NCBI RefSeq assembly: GCF_013359945.1
Contig: NZ_JABWCS010000217.1
Coordinates: 165,812 to 229,811 of the forward strand
Length of the DNA stretch: 64,000 bases
From: Paenibacillus agri
Lineage (GTDB): Bacteria > Bacillota > Bacilli > Paenibacillales > Paenibacillaceae
Direction: 5' to 3'
This document shows, piece by piece, positions 59,588 to 64,000 of this stretch. Each line of letters begins with the position of its first letter. Position 1 is the first letter of the stretch. The position numbers and the translations under genes are program-made. A model generated the notes under the pieces. It did no database searches. It saw nothing but the letters and a program-made list of their open reading frames with translations, and was not told where the DNA came from.

Positions 59588-62122
59588 ATGGCTGAACAAA
59601 ATAACCCGCAAATCAAAGACCGGGACATTGGCGTGGAAATGCGCGATTCATTTATGGATTACGCAATGAGCATCATTGTTAGTCGGGCTTTACCCGATGT
59701 GCGGGACGGATTGAAGCCGGTTCACAGGCGCATTCTGTTTGCGATGTCGGAACTCGGAATGTCTCCGGATAAACCCCATAAGAAATCAGCGAGAATCGTC
59801 GGTGAGGTTATCGGTAAGTACCACCCTCACGGAGACTCTGCCGTATATGAAACAATGGTACGTATGGCTCAGGATTTCTCGATGCGTTATATGTTGGTTG
59901 ACGGTCACGGTAACTTCGGCTCGATCGATGGTGACATGGCTGCTGCCATGCGGTATACGGAAGCGCGTCTGTCCAAAATCGCAATGGAAATGCTCCGGGA
60001 TCTGAATAAGGAGACCGTAGATTTCGCGCCAAACTATGATGGTGAAGAGCACGAGCCAGTGGTGCTGCCTTCCCGTTACCCCAACCTGCTTGTCAACGGT
60101 GTATCTGGTATTGCCGTAGGTATGGCGACCAATATTCCGCCGCATAACCTGGGAGAGGTTATTGATGGGGTACAGGCATTGATCCGTAATCCCGAGATTA
60201 CGCCAATGGAATTGATGGAATATATTCAAGGACCGGATTTCCCTACATCGGGATATATTTTGGGCCGTGAAGGGATCCGCCAAGCTTACCGTACAGGCCG
60301 GGGCTCGGTTACGATGCGTGCGAAGGCTACGATCGAAGAGAACAACGGCAAGGCGCGTATTATCGTGCATGAGCTGCCGTATCAGGTGAACAAGGCTCGG
60401 CTCGTTGAGAAGATCGCCGAACTGGTACGTGAGAAGCGGATTGACGGTATTACTGATCTTCGTGACGAGTCGGACAGAAACGGTATGCGTGTCGTTGTAG
60501 AGATGAGACGTGACGTTAATCCAAGTGTGGTACTGAATAATCTGTACAAGCATACTTCGATGCAGTCTACATTTGGGATCAACATGCTTGCGATTGTAAA
60601 CAACGAACCGAAGATTCTGAATCTGCGCGATGTGTTGTACCACTATCTGCAACATCAGATTGAGGTCATTCGCCGCCGTACAGAATTTGATTTGAAAAAA
60701 GCTGAAGCCCGTGCCCACATTTTGGAGGGCTTGCGTATTGCGCTTGACCACCTTGATGAGGTTATTGCTCTCATTAGAGCTTCCCGCACCACGGACATTG
60801 CCCGTGAAGGACTGATGAATACCTTCAGCCTCAGTATTGAGCAGGCTCAAGCTATCCTCGATATGCGGATGCAGCGTCTGACCGGTCTGGAACGTGAGAA
60901 GATCGAGAACGAATACAATGAGCTTCTGGCTAAAATTGCGGAATACCGTGAAATTCTGGCTAACGAGCATCTTGTGCTGGAGATTATCAGCAACGAGCTG
61001 CAGGAGCTGCGTGATAAATATGCCGACAACCGTCGCACAGAAATCACCGTCGGGGAAGAAAGTATTCTGGACGAGGATTTGATTCCGCGTGAAGAGGTTG
61101 TTATTACCATTACGCATACCGGCTACATCAAACGCCTGCCGGTGACGACCTACCGCAGTCAAAAGCGCGGAGGCCGCGGCGTAATCGGTATGGATACGAA
61201 GGATCAGGATTTTGTGGAGCATCTCTTCGTGAGTAACTCCCATAACTACCTGATGTTCTTCACCGACAAGGGTAAAGTGTACCGGATCAAGGCTTACGAG
61301 ATTCCGGAGCTTGGCCGCACTGCACGGGGGACGCCGATCATCAACCTGATCCAGATCGAGCAGGGAGAGAAGATCAGCGCAGTTATTCAGGTAGAGGATG
61401 CAGACAGTGATAAATACCTCTTCTTTGCCACTCGTGAAGGTATCGTTAAGAAGACACCTCTGGAAGACTATAACAACATCCGCAAAGGCGGTTTGATTGC
61501 TATCAATCTCCGTGAAGAGGATTCCCTGATTGAAGTGAAGCTGACCGATGGGGAGCAGAATCTTATTATCGGTACGGCGCGCGGCATGTCGATCACGTTC
61601 TCCGAGAACGATGTACGGTCGATGGGACGGAGCGCAACGGGTGTCAAAGGGATTACCCTAGACAGCAACGACCATGTTATCGGTATGGACTGTGTAGATC
61701 TGGATCTTGAGGTGCTGATCGTAACGGCTAAGGGATATGGTAAACGTACACCAGCTGGCGATTATCGCTCCCAGACGCGCGGTGGTAAGGGGATCAAGAC
61801 GATCAACCTTACAGACAAGAACGGTCTGGTGGTCGGTCTGAAGGTCGTCAAGAAGGATGAGGACCTTATGATCATTACGACCAGCGGTACTTTGATCCGT
61901 ACCAGCATGGATGGCATTTCTACCATGGGTCGTTACGCACAAGGTGTTAAATTGATCAATATTCGTGAAGATGATGCAGTGGCTACCCTTTGCCGGGCCG
62001 ACAAGAATGAGGAAGACGATTTGTCTGAATCAGAGGAAGGCGAAGAAGGACAGGTTACAGAGGAAAGCGTAAGCGATGAGTCAGTAGTAGAGACGCAGAG
62101 CGAAGACGATCATCTGGAATAA
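59588..62122 (+). CDS. gyrA: DNA gyrase subunit A
   Basis: This 844-residue subunit breaks and rejoins DNA through Tyr123 (AAAMRYTEARL). The quinolone-resistance region reads HPHGDSAVYE with Ser84 and Glu88 as in sensitive strains. The C-terminal domain has the beta-pinwheel with the GyrA-box YRSQKRGGRGV and ends in a long acidic tail (EEDDLSESEEGEEG). ATG 59588 is 10 nt after AAGGAGG; an upstream frame to 59519 has no site. Confidence 0.98.
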   Translation: MAEQNNPQIKDRDIGVEMRDSFMDYAMSIIVSRALPDVRDGLKPVHRRILFAMSELGMSPDKPHKKSARIVGEVIGKYHPHGDSAVYETMVRMAQDFSMRYMLVDGHGNFGSIDGDMAAAMRYTEARLSKIAMEMLRDLNKETVDFAPNYDGEEHEPVVLPSRYPNLLVNGVSGIAVGMATNIPPHNLGEVIDGVQALIRNPEITPMELMEYIQGPDFPTSGYILGREGIRQAYRTGRGSVTMRAKATIEENNGKARIIVHELPYQVNKARLVEKIAELVREKRIDGITDLRDESDRNGMRVVVEMRRDVNPSVVLNNLYKHTSMQSTFGINMLAIVNNEPKILNLRDVLYHYLQHQIEVIRRRTEFDLKKAEARAHILEGLRIALDHLDEVIALIRASRTTDIAREGLMNTFSLSIEQAQAILDMRMQRLTGLEREKIENEYNELLAKIAEYREILANEHLVLEIISNELQELRDKYADNRRTEITVGEESILDEDLIPREEVVITITHTGYIKRLPVTTYRSQKRGGRGVIGMDTKDQDFVEHLFVSNSHNYLMFFTDKGKVYRIKAYEIPELGRTARGTPIINLIQIEQGEKISAVIQVEDADSDKYLFFATREGIVKKTPLEDYNNIRKGGLIAINLREEDSLIEVKLTDGEQNLIIGTARGMSITFSENDVRSMGRSATGVKGITLDSNDHVIGMDCVDLDLEVLIVTAKGYGKRTPAGDYRSQTRGGKGIKTINLTDKNGLVVGLKVVKKDEDLMIITTSGTLIRTSMDGISTMGRYAQGVKLINIREDDAVATLCRADKNEEDDLSESEEGEEGQVTEESVSDESVVETQSEDDHLE

Positions 62123-62134
62123 AGTATATTTGAA

Positions 62135-62174
62135 GAGTGAAAGTTTCTTTTACAGAGACTTTCACTCTTTTTTT
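62135..62174 (+). terminator. gyrA terminator
   Basis: A GAGTGAAAGT/ACTTTCACTC stem with an A/T-rich loop is followed by TTTTTTT. Confidence 0.85.
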
Positions 62175-62344
62175 AAATAAAATTCAGGATTCTCCTGCCT
62201 CACACTGGTCGCTTGCCCCCTGACATACTATAATTAGGGACATGGTGAAATAAGGAACTTCGGACTGCGATCAGCCGGACGTTATATGTTTCAATCTACA
62301 AGAGCGTCACTATTAATGGGTTAGCGAATAAAGGGGCTGAGCTT

Positions 62345-63442
62345 ATGCCATACATAGCAGTTGGAGAAGTTAAACCAGGTTCGAAAATTATACAAGATGT
62401 TGTTACGCCATTAGGAGGAACATTGTTTCCCAAGGGCAAGGTGTTGCTGCCGCGCGATATGGAGATTCTGCAGGCATTTTTGATTCAACAGGTGGAGATA
62501 GAGGGCAGCGAGAGTGAGGCCAAGGCAAGTGAGCCGGCCAAGTCCGGCAATAAAGCTGCTACGGCGAAAACAGGTTCGCTCATCAATGAGTCAACACTAT
62601 ACCGAAACTCGGTTTTGCATGATGAATATGAGAAGATGATAGCCCTCATTAAGAACTGCTATCGTTCTGCTGCGGCAGCACCCCTCCCGATTCTTGAATT
62701 GAGAAACCAACTCGAAATACTGATTAGCCATTTGAAGGAATATCATGTTCTGAAGTTTGCGCCACGGACATTGAACGAACAGGACTACAATTATCATAAT
62801 GCCGTATTGTCGGCGTTGACTTCATATAAGATCGCCCAATGGTGCGGTTATCCGCAAAAGGACTGGCTGCAGGCTGCCTTCGCAGGATTGCTTCATGATA
62901 TAGGGAACGTAAAGGTAGACCCTTCACTGTTGCTGAAGCCTGAATCCTTAACGAACGAAGAGAAGGAAGAGGTACGCAGACATACTACCTATGGTTATCA
63001 ATTGCTGCGTAACGTAACGGCGATAAATGAAGGAGTAAGGCTTGCCGCACTGCAGCACCATGAGAAGGTGGATGGTTCAGGTTACCCACTTCGGATGGAA
63101 GGCAGCCAGATTCATGTGTATGCCAAGATTGTAGCTGTAGCGGATATCTTCCATGCTATGACGCTGGAGAGAGCCTACAAGAAGGCACAGTCGCCTTATC
63201 TTGTGCTAGAGCAGATCTTAACGGAGAGCTTCGGCAAGCTGGACCCAGTTATCGTTCAAACCTTTATTCAGAAATCGACAGAGCTATATAACGGAACACG
63301 CATCCGTCTTAGTGATGGTCGTCATGGAGAGATTATCTTTACTGACCGCACACATCCTACCCGGCCAATGGTTCAGGTTGAGGGCACTATTGTTAACCTG
63401 GCCACTGAACGTGAGCTGTATATTGATGAAATCATTGCTTAA
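62345..63442 (+). CDS. HD-GYP domain phosphodiesterase
   Basis: This 365-residue protein has an N-terminal region with an acid/lysine-rich linker and a C-terminal HD-GYP domain with LLHDIGNVKVD (the HD), HTTYGYQLL, QHHEKVDGSGYP (the GYP) and VAVADIFHAMT. Such enzymes hydrolyse c-di-GMP. A small C-terminal domain follows. It lies between gyrA and an rRNA operon and has its own terminator. No sensor domain is obvious. The start ATG 62345 has a poor ribosome-binding site (GGGGCTGAGCTT). Confidence 0.88.
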   Translation: MPYIAVGEVKPGSKIIQDVVTPLGGTLFPKGKVLLPRDMEILQAFLIQQVEIEGSESEAKASEPAKSGNKAATAKTGSLINESTLYRNSVLHDEYEKMIALIKNCYRSAAAAPLPILELRNQLEILISHLKEYHVLKFAPRTLNEQDYNYHNAVLSALTSYKIAQWCGYPQKDWLQAAFAGLLHDIGNVKVDPSLLLKPESLTNEEKEEVRRHTTYGYQLLRNVTAINEGVRLAALQHHEKVDGSGYPLRMEGSQIHVYAKIVAVADIFHAMTLERAYKKAQSPYLVLEQILTESFGKLDPVIVQTFIQKSTELYNGTRIRLSDGRHGEIIFTDRTHPTRPMVQVEGTIVNLATERELYIDEIIA

Positions 63443-63457
63443 TGTATATAGCATCAG

Positions 63458-63537
63458 TATAGCTGCTATATATCCTAGGCTCTTAATGGCTTTATGGAGA
63501 GAGAACTAAAGATATATAGCAGCTGTATAGTTTTTCT
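63458..63537 (+). terminator. Terminator of the HD-GYP gene (long AT-rich stem)
   Basis: A TATAGCTGCTATATATC arm at 63458-63474 pairs with GATATATAGCAGCTGTATA at 63511-63529 across a loop of about 36 nt, followed by GTTTTTCT. Confidence 0.6.
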
Positions 63538-63648
63538 CAAAAAAAAACTTGCAATGGAATTCTATACATGGTATATTCTAATTCCGGCCAAGAAATAACG
63601 ATGCCGAGCTCAAAAATGAAGTTCGAATAACGAAATTCAAAAAAGAGC

Positions 63649-63678
63649 TTGACATTAAAACGCCGGACATGATATAGT
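63649..63678 (+). promoter_or_regulatory. rRNA operon promoter
   Basis: TTGACA (63649-63654) and TATAGT (63673-63678) are 18 bp apart. An AT-rich stretch upstream could be an UP element. From about 63685 to 63936 is the 16S leader, with CTTTGAAAACTGAACAACGAG (an rrn leader motif) at about 63727. Confidence 0.75.
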
Positions 63679-63936
63679 ATAAGAGTTGCTGCTGAGACAT
63701 TGAGCAGACAACGAGAAAAGCTTGATCTTTGAAAACTGAACAACGAGTGAGTATGGAATTCGCGAAAGTGAGTTCAAAAATGATGAATTTCACAGCGTAT
63801 CTTACGCTTTAGAATTTCATCCTATGAGAATTAATTCTCGTCAGATGTTTCAAAATGAGCAATCGCTCTTTTCGATAAGTTTTCGGATGGTTATTTTCTC
63901 GGAGTAATTCGAGGAAGTGATCGCTCGAAAAAACCT

Positions 63937-64000
63937 ATTTGGAGAGTTTGATCCTGGCTCAGGACGAACGCTGGCGGCGTGCCTAATACATGCAAGTCGA
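63937..64000 (+). rRNA. 16S ribosomal RNA, partial (5' end)
   Basis: The sequence GGAGAGTTTGATCCTGGCTC at 63941 and the following GCTGGCGGCGTGCCTAATAC are the conserved 5' end of bacterial 16S rRNA. The exact first base is approximate. The gene continues past the right edge. Confidence 0.97.

Noticed and set aside
59786..61243. 485-codon minus-strand frame
   Set aside because: It is antisense to gyrA, whose own frame is fully conserved, and it is low in typical protein composition.
1..64000. CRISPR array, insertion sequence, prophage or integrative element
   Set aside because: No regular spaced repeats, transposase, integrase or attachment-site pair was seen; gene order is that of a chromosomal origin.

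Overview
The window reads as the replication-origin region of a Paenibacillus-like, endospore-forming member of the Bacillota. The evidence is the gene order rpmH-dnaA-dnaN-yaaA-recF-remB-gyrB-gyrA, the soj/parB/noc/rsmG/mnmG/mnmE/jag/yidC/rnpA block, sporulation-type genes (yyaC, a YheC/YheD ATP-grasp protein), Gram-positive regulators (WalRK, GdpP, a PurR-type control region) and Shine-Dalgarno sites close to AAGGAGG. The genus is inferred from gene content; no rRNA comparison was possible.

Layout, left to right. (1) 1-2.4 kb: a truncated membrane permease, two small membrane proteins and a CxxH/CxxC zinc-ribbon-like protein. (2) 2.5-9.5 kb, minus strand: cydABCD (cytochrome bd oxidase plus its ABC assembly exporter) behind two TGTGA-N6-TCACA palindromes, then a YdjO-type cold-inducible protein and a cold-shock protein. 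(3) 9.8-19.8 kb, minus strand: the WalRKHIJ cell-wall signalling operon, an HtrA protease, an M23 endopeptidase and an unknown anchored protein. (4) 19.9-27.1 kb: purA, dnaB helicase, rplI, gdpP, a DUF2232 membrane protein, a MazG-like protein and a CBS-pair protein; GdpP and the CBS protein suggest c-di-AMP physiology. (5) 27.3-34 kb: an LCP ligase, a DD-carboxypeptidase, an oligopeptide-binding lipoprotein and a MutS2-like ATPase lacking the Smr domain. (6) 34-38 kb: rpsF-ssb-rpsR, yjzC, tRNA-Ser(CGA), DUF951, MscS and a DUF3343 protein. (7) 38-51 kb: yyaC, DUF4446, a cysteine-desulfurase-like enzyme, parB-soj, noc, rsmG-mnmG-mnmE, jag-yidC-rnpA-rpmH, with two parS sites. (8) 51-64 kb, mostly plus strand: oriC and dnaA through gyrA, a YheC/D protein, an HD-GYP protein and the start of a 16S rRNA gene. 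Genes on both sides mostly point away from the dnaA region, as expected of an origin.

Most of the window is conserved housekeeping. The most unusual element is the 520-bp leader of the MutS2-like gene (33922-34441). It has a good promoter, a seven-residue leader ORF whose last codons form one arm of an 11-bp long-range stem, and two successive intrinsic terminators, the second ending about 20 nt before the gene. That architecture resembles translation-dependent attenuation, here controlling a possible ribosome-rescue or DNA-structure ATPase. Other points of interest are a dispersed intergenic repeat in three copies, PurR-like boxes that coincide with the dnaB terminator, a bipartite oriC with a DnaA-trio element after dnaA, extra DnaA boxes at yaaA, long low-complexity linkers in both Cyd ABC subunits, and several very small ORFs.

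Start codons were chosen mainly from ribosome-binding sites, so several genes are shorter than the longest open frame. Promoters and small ORFs are predictions by eye.
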